DNA from: Roseibium limicola
Lineage (GTDB): Bacteria; Pseudomonadota; Alphaproteobacteria; Rhizobiales; Stappiaceae
Direction: 5' to 3'
Length of the DNA: 64,000 bases
NCBI RefSeq assembly: GCF_017313085.1
Contig: NZ_JAFLNF010000007.1
Span: 243,149 to 307,148 of the forward strand
Positions 1 through 8,659 of this stretch are shown piece by piece. Numbering within the stretch: the first letter of the stretch is position 1; the number at the start of each line of letters is the position of its first letter. Made by a program: the position numbers and the translations under genes. A model generated the notes under the pieces. That model was given only the letters and a program-made list of their open reading frames with translations, was not told the origin of the DNA and did no database searches.

Positions 1-432
1 TCACAGCATCGTTTCACCTATTGTCCGGAGTATTACGATGCCGACCAGACCCGCGACACCGGCTTTTTCTCAGAACGCCGCGACGCCCAAGTTATCATCG
101 GCAATGACGTCTGGATCGGCCATGGCGCGATCATCCTTCCAGATGTCACGGTTGGCGATGGGGCGGTTATCGCTGCCGGTGCTGTGGTCACAAAGGATGT
201 TCCGCCCTATACGATTACAGGCGGTGTTCCGGCCCGACCGATCCGCCAGCGATTTACCGCAGAGATTGTCGCTAGCCTCGGCCGGATCAAATGGTGGGAC
301 TGGCCCGACGCAGAGATTTTCGCCAATCTGCGGAAATTCCAGTCCGACGACATGGAAAGCTTCTGCCGCGCGTTCGACCCTGAGTTCACCGGCTCCTGCA
401 ACCGTCATCCTGCCGACACGGTGACCCCTTAA
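1..432 (+). CDS. Hexapeptide-repeat acyltransferase of phn operon (5' truncated)
   Basis: The reading frame is open from base 1 to the TAA at 430-432, so the N-terminus lies outside the window. The visible 143 residues hold left-handed beta-helix hexapeptide repeats ([18 protein letters not shown], then [17 protein letters not shown]), the [18 protein letters not shown] end of the helix and a helical tail with KWWDWP. This is the layout of the xenobiotic acyltransferase/CatB-like family. Family knowledge: a hexapeptide-repeat transferase is often found inside alphaproteobacterial C-P lyase operons, and the DUF1045-phnM-phnN genes directly downstream fit that setting. Its acyl acceptor is not known; N-acetylation of an aminoalkylphosphonate, the role of PhnO in enterics, is only a guess. 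Confidence 0.85.
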   Translation, partial: SQHRFTYCPEYYDADQTRDTGFFSERRDAQVIIGNDVWIGHGAIILPDVTVGDGAVIAAGAVVTKDVPPYTITGGVPARPIRQRFTAEIVASLGRIKWWDWPDAEIFANLRKFQSDDMESFCRAFDPEFTGSCNRHPADTVTP

Positions 433-474
433 GCGCTGCCAGTGCGCCGACCTGTTTTGGAAGATCCGACCTAT

Positions 475-1197
475 ATGCGTTACGCAATCTATTTCGCCAC
501 GCCTGAAACCAGCTCCTTGATGCAGCTCGGAAACCGTTGGCTGGGCCGGGATCCCTTCACCGGGCAGGCTCTTGATCAACCGGCAATCGACGGTCTGAGT
601 GCTCAGCGTTTCGCAGAGCTGACGACCGATCCGCGCCGCTACGGTTTTCACGGCACCTTGCGCGCGCCTTTTCATATTCGCGACGGACTGCATGAAGCCG
701 ATCTGCTCCGTGTCTGCGAAACCTTCGCGGCCCGGACCGCGCCGTTCACCACCACCGGATTGAGCGTCAATGCTCTGGGGCGCTTTCTGGCGCTGACACC
801 AAGTGAACCGGACGCGGCGCTGAACACATTCGCCAACGCCTGCGTGCGCCATTTCGAACCCTGCCGGGCGCCGCTTGATGACGCTGACCTAGCCCGTCGT
901 CGCAGGAGTGGGCTTACCCCTCGCCACGACGAACTTCTGCAGGCCTGGGGCTACCCTTATGTCTTTGACGCGTTCCGCTTCCACATGACGCTCTCCAACA
1001 AGCTGGAAGACGACGTGGAACGCAGCACCCTGAACGCTGCGGCGCGGGCGTTCTTCGCCCCCGTCACCGGTGAGCCGATGCACATCCAGACCTTTGGGCT
1101 GTACCAGGAAGTTGAGCGCGGAGCGCCCTTTACCGTCCATACGATTTTTACCCTCGCCGGCGCACACATCCCGGCTGAGGCAGACCCGACCACGTGA
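475..1197 (+). CDS. DUF1045 phosphonate-operon protein, 2H phosphoesterase-like
   Basis: The product has 240 residues. Two H-x-T motifs are visible, HGTL at residues 59-62 and HMTL at 170-173, each after a hydrophobic strand. This pair is the signature of the 2H phosphoesterase fold, whose members open cyclic phosphates. DUF1045 proteins occur in C-P lyase operons, and a role on the cyclic ribose phosphate made by C-P lyase is the natural inference. I chose ATG 475 (MRYAIYF) over the in-frame GTG at 442 because the family begins with this strand and the extra residues look like non-coding sequence. It lies between the acyltransferase and phnM, 7 bases before the phnM start, so the genes are probably co-transcribed. 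Confidence 0.85.
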   Translation: MRYAIYFATPETSSLMQLGNRWLGRDPFTGQALDQPAIDGLSAQRFAELTTDPRRYGFHGTLRAPFHIRDGLHEADLLRVCETFAARTAPFTTTGLSVNALGRFLALTPSEPDAALNTFANACVRHFEPCRAPLDDADLARRRRSGLTPRHDELLQAWGYPYVFDAFRFHMTLSNKLEDDVERSTLNAAARAFFAPVTGEPMHIQTFGLYQEVERGAPFTVHTIFTLAGAHIPAEADPTT

Positions 1198-1204
1198 GGA
1201 CCTC

Positions 1205-2347
1205 ATGACCGCCACCCCCGCAATCTTCAAGAACGCCCGCCTGGTTCTGCCCGACACGGACATGCAAGGCACGCTCGTCGTTCAAGATGGCCGGATCGCC
1301 GACATCTCCGCAACGACTTCAGCACCCGGCCATGACTGTGACGGTGACTTTCTGCTGCCTGGCCTGATCGAGCTGCACACCGATCATCTGGAAACCCACT
1401 ACGCACCGCGCCCGAAAGTGCGCTGGAACCCGGTCGCCGCCGTCCAGGCCCATGACGCCCAGATCGCCTGTGCCGGTATCACCACCGTGTTCGATGCCCT
1501 GCGCGTCGGCATGGACGAAGACGCCGATCTGCGCGCACCTGACATGCGCAAGCTGGCAGATGCCATTGAGACCGGCCTTGCGGAGAACCGCCTGCGCTCG
1601 GATCACTTTATTCACCTGCGCTGTGAAGTCTCTGCCCCGGACGTGCTCGACAGCTATGCCCTGTTCCACAAGGACCCGAAGGTGCGGCTGATTTCACTGA
1701 TGGACCACACACCCGGTCAGCGTCAATTCGTGTCGCTGGATGCCTACCGCATCTATTATCAGGGCAAGAAGGGTTTCTCCGACGAGCAGATGGACGCCTT
1801 CATCGAGGCGCGCAAAACCCGCGCCGGGAACATCGCGCCGGACAATCGCCAGGCCCTGGCCAAGGAAGCGCAAGCGCTTGGGGTGGCCATCGCCAGCCAT
1901 GACGACGCCACCATCGAGCACGTTGAGGAAGCCATCGCGCTGAACACCAGGATCGCTGAATTCCCGACCACACTCGAAGCTGCAAAAGCCTCCAGAGACG
2001 CCGGCATGAGCGTCCTCATGGGCGCGCCAAATGTTGTGCGCGGCGGTTCCCACTCCGGCAATGTGTCGGCACGAGAGCTGGCGGAAGCCGATTGTCTCGA
2101 CATTCTGTCCTCAGACTACATTCCCGCTTCGCTCATTCAGGCTGCGTTCCAGCTGGCCGCTGAAGTCGAGGCGATTTCATTGGCAGATGCTGTTGCCAAG
2201 ATCACCTTCAACCCGGCAAAAGCCATCGGCCTTGGCGACCGGGGCTCACTACAGACGGGTCTGCGTGCCGATCTTGTGCAGGTGAAGATGATTGGCGATG
2301 TGCCGATTGTCCGTGGCGTCTGGCGCGAAGGGCGCCGGGTGGCGTAA
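1205..2347 (+). CDS. phnM: Alpha-D-ribose 1-methylphosphonate 5-triphosphate diphosphatase PhnM
   Basis: This 380-aa amidohydrolase-fold enzyme removes pyrophosphate from the ribose-phosphonate 5-triphosphate in the C-P lyase pathway. The metal-binding strand IELHTDHLETH is at residues 55-65, the typical PhnM form of the amidohydrolase H-x-H motif. Later family landmarks are SLMDHTPGQRQF, ASHDDAT, the GAPNVVRGGSHSGN loop and a C-terminal ADLVQV strand. The length matches the family (about 380 aa). Start ATG 1205 follows a GAGGA ribosome-binding site at 1196-1200 and overlaps no other gene. It follows the DUF1045 gene and precedes phnN by 10 bases, the usual alphaproteobacterial order. Confidence 0.97.
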   Translation: MTATPAIFKNARLVLPDTDMQGTLVVQDGRIADISATTSAPGHDCDGDFLLPGLIELHTDHLETHYAPRPKVRWNPVAAVQAHDAQIACAGITTVFDALRVGMDEDADLRAPDMRKLADAIETGLAENRLRSDHFIHLRCEVSAPDVLDSYALFHKDPKVRLISLMDHTPGQRQFVSLDAYRIYYQGKKGFSDEQMDAFIEARKTRAGNIAPDNRQALAKEAQALGVAIASHDDATIEHVEEAIALNTRIAEFPTTLEAAKASRDAGMSVLMGAPNVVRGGSHSGNVSARELAEADCLDILSSDYIPASLIQAAFQLAAEVEAISLADAVAKITFNPAKAIGLGDRGSLQTGLRADLVQVKMIGDVPIVRGVWREGRRVA

Positions 2348-2357
2348 GCAGGCAATC

Positions 2358-2969
2358 ATGAGCGACACACTGACCCCGACACCCGCTTCTGACGGACAGC
2401 CTCTTGAGGTCACATCCGAGCCTTTGGGGCCGGGACGACTCGTTCTCGTCGTCGGCCCAAGCGGTGCCGGCAAGGATACCTTGCTGAACGGCGTCCGCGC
2501 CGCCATCGGCACGCGCGACACCTGCGTCTTCGCCCGCAGAATGATCACCCGTGAAACGGATGGCGAGACCGAAGATCACATCTGCCTGTCGCAGGAGGAA
2601 TTCAGCCAGCTGAAAACCACCGGAACCGTCGGTCTTCTATGGGAGGCGCATGGACTTGGCTATGTCATTCCTCAGGCTTACGACGACCGCATCCGCGCCG
2701 GGCATATGGTCATTGCCAACGGATCCCGCCGGGCTCTTCCGCAAGCCCTGGCAAAATACCAGAGCGTGACGGTTCTGCTGATCACGGCGCCAGTCGACGT
2801 TTTGGCGACCCGCCTGGCCGCACGTGGCCGGGAAACGCGAGAAGAGATCGAACGACGGCTGGCCAGCGCCGATCTGGAAGTCAATGGCATCGATAACGTC
2901 ATCCGCATCGAGAACACCGGTTCGGTCGAAGAGGGTGTCATGAAGGTCCTCGCCGCCCTCGACCTCTGA
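2358..2969 (+). CDS. phnN: Ribose 1,5-bisphosphate phosphokinase PhnN
   Basis: This 203-aa guanylate-kinase-like P-loop enzyme phosphorylates ribose 1,5-bisphosphate to PRPP, the last step that returns the C-P lyase sugar to central metabolism. The Walker A loop GPSGAGKD lies at residues 33-40, followed by RRMITRETDGETEDH, the substrate-binding segment of the family, and by RGRETREEIERRL, the lid region. Start ATG 2358 leaves a 10-base gap after phnM. The longer open frame from 2292 would overlap phnM and adds no family sequence. It has an N-terminal extension of about 25 residues before the first beta strand. It converges with the AsmA-family gene, 15 bases away. Confidence 0.95.
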   Translation: MSDTLTPTPASDGQPLEVTSEPLGPGRLVLVVGPSGAGKDTLLNGVRAAIGTRDTCVFARRMITRETDGETEDHICLSQEEFSQLKTTGTVGLLWEAHGLGYVIPQAYDDRIRAGHMVIANGSRRALPQALAKYQSVTVLLITAPVDVLATRLAARGRETREEIERRLASADLEVNGIDNVIRIENTGSVEEGVMKVLAALDL

Positions 2970-2984
2970 CCCCCGCCGTCTGAC

Positions 2985-5891
2985 CTATTCGTCCCTTTTT
3001 TTCTTGCCAAAGCCGAAGCCCTGCAAAAGCCCCGAGGGCAGGCCAAGGCCTTCCTCGACGGCTTTCAGAACCTCCTCATCGTCGGCCTTGCCTTCGATGA
3101 CCTTCTGCACGTCGATCTGCACATTGCCGCCGGTCGCCCGTTTCACGGCCTCGCTGGCAGCCCCGGCCAGCGCATCCTTGTCGATCTTGCCGCCGTCCTT
3201 GACGATCTTCGTCAGCTCTCCACCCAAGGCCTCCAACTGCTTGTAGGCCTCTTCCGGGTTCTGCAGGATTCCGGCGATGTCCGGATAGATTTGCGGATTG
3301 TCCCAGGAACCCTTGATCACTACAGGCACCCCGAGACCCGCCAGTTTCTTGTCCTCGCCCTTTGCCCGTGGCGTCGGCGCCTGACCTTCCAGGGTCGGCA
3401 CCACACGCGGTTCCACACGCCAGTCCAGCGTCCGCTGCGGCATGTCGGTCGTGCCCTTGCCGGTCATCCGAACCAGCGGCCCGATAAGGCTCAGATCCGA
3501 CGTGGTGGCAATACCCTGGGCAATCTGGAAAGAAGCGGTCAACGAGCTGAAGTCGGTCTTTTCCTCGGAGGTGTCTTGCCACCCCAACAGGGTTTCCAGC
3601 GACAGCCCACGCAACATCTTCGGAATGTTGAGGCCGCGAATTGCTCCGTCGAGGAATTGATAGGACGCGGTTCCGGTGAGGCCGGACACCAGCGCCTTCT
3701 GGCTAGCTCCCGTCGTCTTGACGTCGAGCGTGATCGCCGCCGTGCCTTCCAGCCAATCGAAACCGGCAGCATCCTGCAGAAGCGACCGTGCCGCCACGCT
3801 CGCTAGACTAAACTTGGCTGCGATGGAAGGCGTGCTTGCCCCTGACACCGTAAGGTCGGCACTCCCGGCACCTTTGTAGAGGCTCAGGTCTGCAAGCTTG
3901 GCAGTCAGGAGGCCATTTTTCAGATCCGCTGACAAGTTCCCGCGATCAATGGTGATACCGTCATAGGTGATCTGCCGAGCGTCTGCAGTCACGGAGGCAT
4001 CGACAAGTGTCAAGGCCGAAAGGTCCAGCGGAGCATCGCTCCACCCCGCGCTTTGAGCCCCGGAAGTCTGGCCTGATCCGGCAGATGCGCCTGCTGCGCT
4101 GGCCGAACCAGCACTGCTGAAATACGGATCCAGTCCCAGACGAGAGAATGTCAGCGCCGCTTGCAGGCTCGGCTTTCCACCCAGGCTCACTGAACCCGAG
4201 GCCGTGCCTTCGGTTTCATCCAGCGTGAAGGACGTATCCTTGAAGAGAAGGCGCTGGCCGTCCTTATCGAACTGTCCGCTGACGGCGAAATTCCGCAAGC
4301 CGTTTCCAGCCTCGACTGGTCGCCCGAAACGCGCCAGCAGATCCCTCAGGTTGGCAGTCTCCAGCGAGACCGCGCCATCCGCACTGCCATTGAGGGAAAC
4401 CGTGCCCTTGAAACCGGCGGTCACCGGGGCCGCCTTTACACGCAAGGACGTCTTGGCCGGATTACCGGACATCAGCGTGGCGAATGTGCTTTGCCCCTGA
4501 ACCGTGAAGGCCTCGCCCAACCAGGAAAGACTGCCCGAGAGAGACACCGGCGCATCCCGGCCCTTCAAGGCGACTTGCAGATTGAGGTCGGACACATCAT
4601 TGGCAGACCCTGGAAGGTCCAGCGTTTCAGACAAGTTCAGACCGCTCAATTTGCCTCGGCGGACCTCTGCGGTGCCATTGATATCAAGGGAATCCAGCAC
4701 GTCATCCAGGTTCAGCCCTTGCGCTGTAAACCGCAAGTCTGCCGCCAGCTGCCCCGTCGCATCAACCGGCACAGATGCAAGACTGGCAAGGTCGGCCAGC
4801 GGCGCCTCCCGGATCAGCAGTCGGCCCGTATGGCTGGGATCACCTTCGCGCAGCGACGCCTGCAGCTGACCTTCCGCACTCAGCGACCCGATCGTCCCCG
4901 TCAGATCAGCCAGCGAGACAGCATCTTTGCTGCCGTCGAGTTTGGTGAAAAAGGAGAAACTGCCCGCAGGAACCGGGCCAGACACACCGAATGCCTCTGC
5001 AACCGCCGCAAGATTATCGCCTGAGCCTGTGATCTTCAGATTGGCAAGCAGCGGTTTCAGGCTCAGGTCACCATTGACGCCGAGCTCCGCTCCGGCGACT
5101 GTCGCCGTCAACATGACAGGTGCCGTCGCACCCTGCGCCAAACCAAGGGGATTTTCAGCCGTTCCGGTAACTGTAACCGCCTGACCTTGCCAGATAAAAC
5201 TGCTTTCAAGCGCCACTTCTCCGGTCAGATCCGGAGCTGCAAGCGTCAGGGCCAGTTCGTTGAACTGCTGCTTCAGCCCCGTCCGGCGATCCTGATAGAC
5301 CACCTGACCGTCTTCGATTTCCAGACGGTCGACTCCAATGCGTGCCAATGCACCCAAACCGGTATCAGCACCAGTTTCAGCCACTTCGGTCGTGGTTGCA
5401 GGCGCTTCTGATTCTACAGGAGTTTCTGGCGCTACGCTTGCTGCAGCATCCCCGCTGGAGGCCATTCCGAGGATCTCGGCAGCTTCTTCGGCAGGCGTCA
5501 GCTGGCGTCGCGGCGCCCAGCTTGTCAGCCCGGACGCGGAGGTTTCGAGAAACAACTGTGGCTTGACGAGACGCAGGCCGGTCACGCGAACATCACCGCC
5601 GATCAACCCGGCCCAGGCCAGATCGACGCGAAGTTCTTCGGCTTTAGCGAATTCAATGCCGTCGGCGCCAGCCTCGCCCGAGATGCCGACGTTCTCGGCC
5701 ACCAGCGAAAACTGCGGCACGACCGAGATACTAACGGGACCATCAAGACGTAGCCGCCAACCGGCGGCTTTCTCCACCTGGGCAATCACCCGGGTCTTGA
5801 TGGTATCAAGCGGGAGCACATAAGGCACCGCTGCAACTGCTGCTACTGCCAGGCCGAAAAGCACCAACAGACCGAAGACTATCCGCCGCAT
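2985..5891 (-). CDS. AsmA family protein
   Basis: The 968-aa product begins with one membrane anchor (IVFGLLVLFGLAVAAVAAV, residues 4-22) and continues as a long periplasmic beta-rich chain. The segment after the anchor (YVLPLDTIKTRVIAQVEKAA) is the AsmA N-terminal signature, and the C-terminal half carries the AsmA_2 pattern ending in the GSWDNPQIYPDIAGILQNP region. A low-complexity Ala/Glu/Thr linker lies near residues 145-175 and a Ser/Ala/Gly linker near 590-615. AsmA-like proteins are thought to form hydrophobic grooves that move lipids between membranes; that role here is inferred from family. It sits alone between the phn and urt genes and is transcribed toward phnN. Confidence 0.9.
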   Translation of the reverse strand: MRRIVFGLLVLFGLAVAAVAAVPYVLPLDTIKTRVIAQVEKAAGWRLRLDGPVSISVVPQFSLVAENVGISGEAGADGIEFAKAEELRVDLAWAGLIGGDVRVTGLRLVKPQLFLETSASGLTSWAPRRQLTPAEEAAEILGMASSGDAAASVAPETPVESEAPATTTEVAETGADTGLGALARIGVDRLEIEDGQVVYQDRRTGLKQQFNELALTLAAPDLTGEVALESSFIWQGQAVTVTGTAENPLGLAQGATAPVMLTATVAGAELGVNGDLSLKPLLANLKITGSGDNLAAVAEAFGVSGPVPAGSFSFFTKLDGSKDAVSLADLTGTIGSLSAEGQLQASLREGDPSHTGRLLIREAPLADLASLASVPVDATGQLAADLRFTAQGLNLDDVLDSLDINGTAEVRRGKLSGLNLSETLDLPGSANDVSDLNLQVALKGRDAPVSLSGSLSWLGEAFTVQGQSTFATLMSGNPAKTSLRVKAAPVTAGFKGTVSLNGSADGAVSLETANLRDLLARFGRPVEAGNGLRNFAVSGQFDKDGQRLLFKDTSFTLDETEGTASGSVSLGGKPSLQAALTFSRLGLDPYFSSAGSASAAGASAGSGQTSGAQSAGWSDAPLDLSALTLVDASVTADARQITYDGITIDRGNLSADLKNGLLTAKLADLSLYKGAGSADLTVSGASTPSIAAKFSLASVAARSLLQDAAGFDWLEGTAAITLDVKTTGASQKALVSGLTGTASYQFLDGAIRGLNIPKMLRGLSLETLLGWQDTSEEKTDFSSLTASFQIAQGIATTSDLSLIGPLVRMTGKGTTDMPQRTLDWRVEPRVVPTLEGQAPTPRAKGEDKKLAGLGVPVVIKGSWDNPQIYPDIAGILQNPEEAYKQLEALGGELTKIVKDGGKIDKDALAGAASEAVKRATGGNVQIDVQKVIEGKADDEEVLKAVEEGLGLPSGLLQGFGFGKKKRDE

Positions 5892-5967
5892 TGTCCGTTC
5901 CTCGTTGAGTTGATTCGGACCTTACGACAATATGACCCGGCCTCGCGAGGGGCAAACTGACACCAAT

Positions 5968-6663
5968 TTACACGGTCAGGTGCTTGCGGACTTCTTCCTC
6001 ATCAAGATCCTTGCGGTCACCGGCGAGCACAACTTCGCCTCGATCCATCACCGCGAAGTCATCTGCAAGGTCCCGCGCAAACTCAAAATACTGCTCAACC
6101 AGCACGATTGCCATGTCGCCCTGCTCGCGCAGCCACTCGATCGCTCGGCCGATATCCTTGATGATCGACGGCTGAATGCCTTCGGTTGGCTCGTCCAGAA
6201 CCAGCAGCTTTGGCCGGGTCACCAGCGCCCGCGCAATCGCCAGCTGCTGCTGCTGCCCACCGGAAAGATCCCCACCGCGACGATTGAGCATGGATTTCAG
6301 CACGGGAAACAGCTCGAAGATCACCTCCGGAATGTTCCGGTCTTTGCGCGGAAGACACGCGTATCCCGTCTCAAGATTTTCCTTCACGCTCAGCAGGGAG
6401 AAGACTTCGCGCCCCTGCGGCACCACCGCAATCCCCCGCCTGGCCCGCGCATGCGGCGCAAGCTTGGAAATGTCCTCGCCGTTCCAGACAATCCGCCCGG
6501 CGGAAATCGGATGCTGGCCGACTATTGCCCGCAGGGTGGAGGTCTTGCCCACGCCGTTCCGGCCCATGACACAGGTTACCTTGCCAATCTCGGCAGCCAG
6601 AGACACGGATTTCAGAGCCTGTGCGGCACCATAGTGCAAATTGATATTCTCAACGCTCAGCAT
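5968..6663 (-). CDS. urtE: Urea ABC transporter ATP-binding subunit UrtE
   Basis: This 231-aa ATPase of the LivF type is one of the two energising subunits of the high-affinity urea importer. Visible motifs are Walker A GRNGVGKT at residues 34-41, signature LSGGQQQQLAIARAL and Walker B LLVLDEPTEG followed by IQPSII, typical of UrtE. I chose the start MLSVENINLHYG at 6663; the frame runs open upstream to 6756 but overlaps the intergenic region after urtD. It is the last gene of the minus-strand operon urtA-urtB-urtC-urtD-urtE, 46 bases after urtD. Confidence 0.96.
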   Translation of the reverse strand: MLSVENINLHYGAAQALKSVSLAAEIGKVTCVMGRNGVGKTSTLRAIVGQHPISAGRIVWNGEDISKLAPHARARRGIAVVPQGREVFSLLSVKENLETGYACLPRKDRNIPEVIFELFPVLKSMLNRRGGDLSGGQQQQLAIARALVTRPKLLVLDEPTEGIQPSIIKDIGRAIEWLREQGDMAIVLVEQYFEFARDLADDFAVMDRGEVVLAGDRKDLDEEEVRKHLTV

Positions 6664-6709
6664 GACAGATCCAGTGCTCGAGAAAGTTGTGGCGTGCGCT
6701 TCATTTCCG

Positions 6710-7456
6710 TTACCGCCCCAAATAGACTTCAATGACCCGTTCATCGGCCGAAACATGGTCCAGAGACCCCTCGGCCAGAACCGAGCCTTCGGCCAGGCAG
6801 GTCACCTTGACGCCTAGTGCACGGATGAAGGTCATATCGTGTTCTACCACCACCACCGAGTGGGTCTTGGCGATGTCCTTGAGCAATTCGGCAGTCTCCA
6901 TCGTCTCTGCATCCGTCATGCCCGCCGCCGGTTCATCAACCAGCAGCAGCTTTGGATCCTGGGCGAGCAGCATACCGATTTCCAGCCACTGCTTCTGACC
7001 ATGCGACAGGTTCGCCGCCAACTCATCGCGCTTGTCGCCCAACCGGATGAGCGTCAGGAGGTCCTCGATACGCGTCTTTTCTGCACCCGAGATCATGTGA
7101 AATAGTGTTGCAAACGGACCACGAGGTGCCTTCAGCGCCAGTTCAAGATTGTCCCAGACCGTGTGGCTTTCAAAGACCGTCGGCTTCTGAAACTTGCGGC
7201 CGATACCTAGCTCGGCAATCGAGGCTTCATCTTCGGCGGTCAGGTCGACAACGCCGTTGAAGAAAACCTCGCCACTGTCGGGCCGTGTCTTGCCGGTGAT
7301 GATGTCCATCATGGTGGTTTTACCGGCGCCATTCGGGCCGATGATGGCCCGCATCTCTCCATGTGTAATCACCATGGACAGGTCGTTGATTGCCCTGAAG
7401 CCGTCAAAGGAGACAGAGACGCCGTCGAGATAAAGAAGGGTATTCTGACGAGACAT
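6710..7456 (-). CDS. urtD: Urea ABC transporter ATP-binding subunit UrtD
   Basis: This 248-aa LivG-type ATPase pairs with UrtE at the inner membrane. Walker A GPNGAGKTT, the signature variant LSHGQKQWLEIGM and Walker B LLLVDEPAAGMT are present; the SHGQKQWLEIGM form separates UrtD from general branched-chain amino acid ATPases. The protein ends VIEVYLGR, the usual C-terminus. Start ATG 7456 is 3 bases downstream of the urtC stop, so translation is probably coupled. Confidence 0.97.
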   Translation of the reverse strand: MSRQNTLLYLDGVSVSFDGFRAINDLSMVITHGEMRAIIGPNGAGKTTMMDIITGKTRPDSGEVFFNGVVDLTAEDEASIAELGIGRKFQKPTVFESHTVWDNLELALKAPRGPFATLFHMISGAEKTRIEDLLTLIRLGDKRDELAANLSHGQKQWLEIGMLLAQDPKLLLVDEPAAGMTDAETMETAELLKDIAKTHSVVVVEHDMTFIRALGVKVTCLAEGSVLAEGSLDHVSADERVIEVYLGR

Positions 7457-7459
7457 GAC

Positions 7460-8659
7460 TTACTCCGCAGGCTGAGGGTCGACATTGGCCGCAGCGGCCG
7501 GAGATGTAGGCGGAGTTTTCGGAGGCTTACCACCACCAGCCTGGGCATTTGAGGAAACCCGGCGCTGGCGCAGAGCCGTCCAGCCATCACCGATTGTGCC
7601 CAGAATACCTTTCGGCAGGAACAGCGTGACCACCACGAACAGGGCGCCCAGCGCAAACAGCCAGACATCTGGTAGCGCCGCCGTGAACCACGTCTTGGCA
7701 AAGTTGACGAGAACCGCACCCAGAACCGCGCCGATCAGCGTTCCACGCCCTCCGACTGCAACCCAGATCACCACTTCGATGGAGTTTGCTGGCGCGAATT
7801 CGCCCGGATTAATGATCCCGACCTGAGGCACGTAGAGCGCCCCGGCAATCCCGGCCATCATCGCCGAGAGCACCCAGACGAAGAGTTTGTAGTACTCCAC
7901 CCGGTAGCCGAGAAACCGCGTTCGGCTTTCCGCATCGCGCACCGCCACAAGCACTTTCCCGAGCTTCGACTTGGTGACATAGCGACAGATCAGAAAGCAC
8001 ACCAGCAGCGCCAATCCCGAAGCAACGAACAACCCCGCTCGCGTGCTGCTGGCCTGAATGTCAAAGCCGAGAATATCCTTGAAATCCGTCAGGCCGTTGT
8101 TGCCGCCAAAGCCCATGTCATTGCGAAAGAACGCCAACAGCAGCGCATAGGTCAAGGCCTGGGTGATGATCGACAGATAGACCCCTGTGACCCGTGAACG
8201 GAAGGCAAACCAGCCGAAGACGAAGGCCAGAATGCCAGGTGCAATCATCACCATCAAAAAGGCAAACCACGCCATGTCGAAGCCGTACCAGTACCAGGGC
8301 AGCTCCTGCCAATTGAGGAACACCATGAAGTCCGGCAGGGTCGGGTCGCCGTAAACGCCACGGGTGCCGATCTGGCGCATCAGATACATGCCCATGGCAT
8401 ACCCGCCCAGCGCGAAGAACGCCCCGTGGCCGAGCGAGAGGATCCCGCAGAACCCCCAGACCAGATCCACCGACAACGCTAACAGCGCGTAGGTCAGATA
8501 CTTGCCCATCAGCGTGACAGCGTAGTTCGGCACGTGAAAGAAGTTGTCTGGCGCAATCAGTATGTTCAGGGCGGGCACCAGCAGTATGACTGCAAGCAGG
8601 ATCGCGATGAACACACCCGCCTTGGCGTCGAGAGTCCGGAAGAGATAGGAGGTCATCAT
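7460..8659 (-). CDS. urtC: Urea ABC transporter permease UrtC
   Basis: This 399-aa LivM-type permease forms half of the urea channel. Many hydrophobic segments run through it, with the UrtC landmarks LVWGFCGILSLGHGAFFALGG and FLGYRVEYYKLFVWVLSAM. The Pro/Ala-rich tail after about residue 365 is low complexity and probably cytoplasmic. It starts MMTSYLFR at 8659 and overlaps the urtB stop by 4 bases (ATGA), a sign of translational coupling. The second ATG at 8656 is an equally possible start. Confidence 0.97.
   Translation of the reverse strand: MMTSYLFRTLDAKAGVFIAILLAVILLVPALNILIAPDNFFHVPNYAVTLMGKYLTYALLALSVDLVWGFCGILSLGHGAFFALGGYAMGMYLMRQIGTRGVYGDPTLPDFMVFLNWQELPWYWYGFDMAWFAFLMVMIAPGILAFVFGWFAFRSRVTGVYLSIITQALTYALLLAFFRNDMGFGGNNGLTDFKDILGFDIQASSTRAGLFVASGLALLVCFLICRYVTKSKLGKVLVAVRDAESRTRFLGYRVEYYKLFVWVLSAMMAGIAGALYVPQVGIINPGEFAPANSIEVVIWVAVGGRGTLIGAVLGAVLVNFAKTWFTAALPDVWLFALGALFVVVTLFLPKGILGTIGDGWTALRQRRVSSNAQAGGGKPPKTPPTSPAAAANVDPQPAE

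Noticed and set aside
70..852. 260-aa open frame on the minus strand
   Set aside because: It lies opposite the phn-operon acyltransferase and DUF1045 genes, resembles no family and is explained by the GC-rich codon pattern of the true genes.
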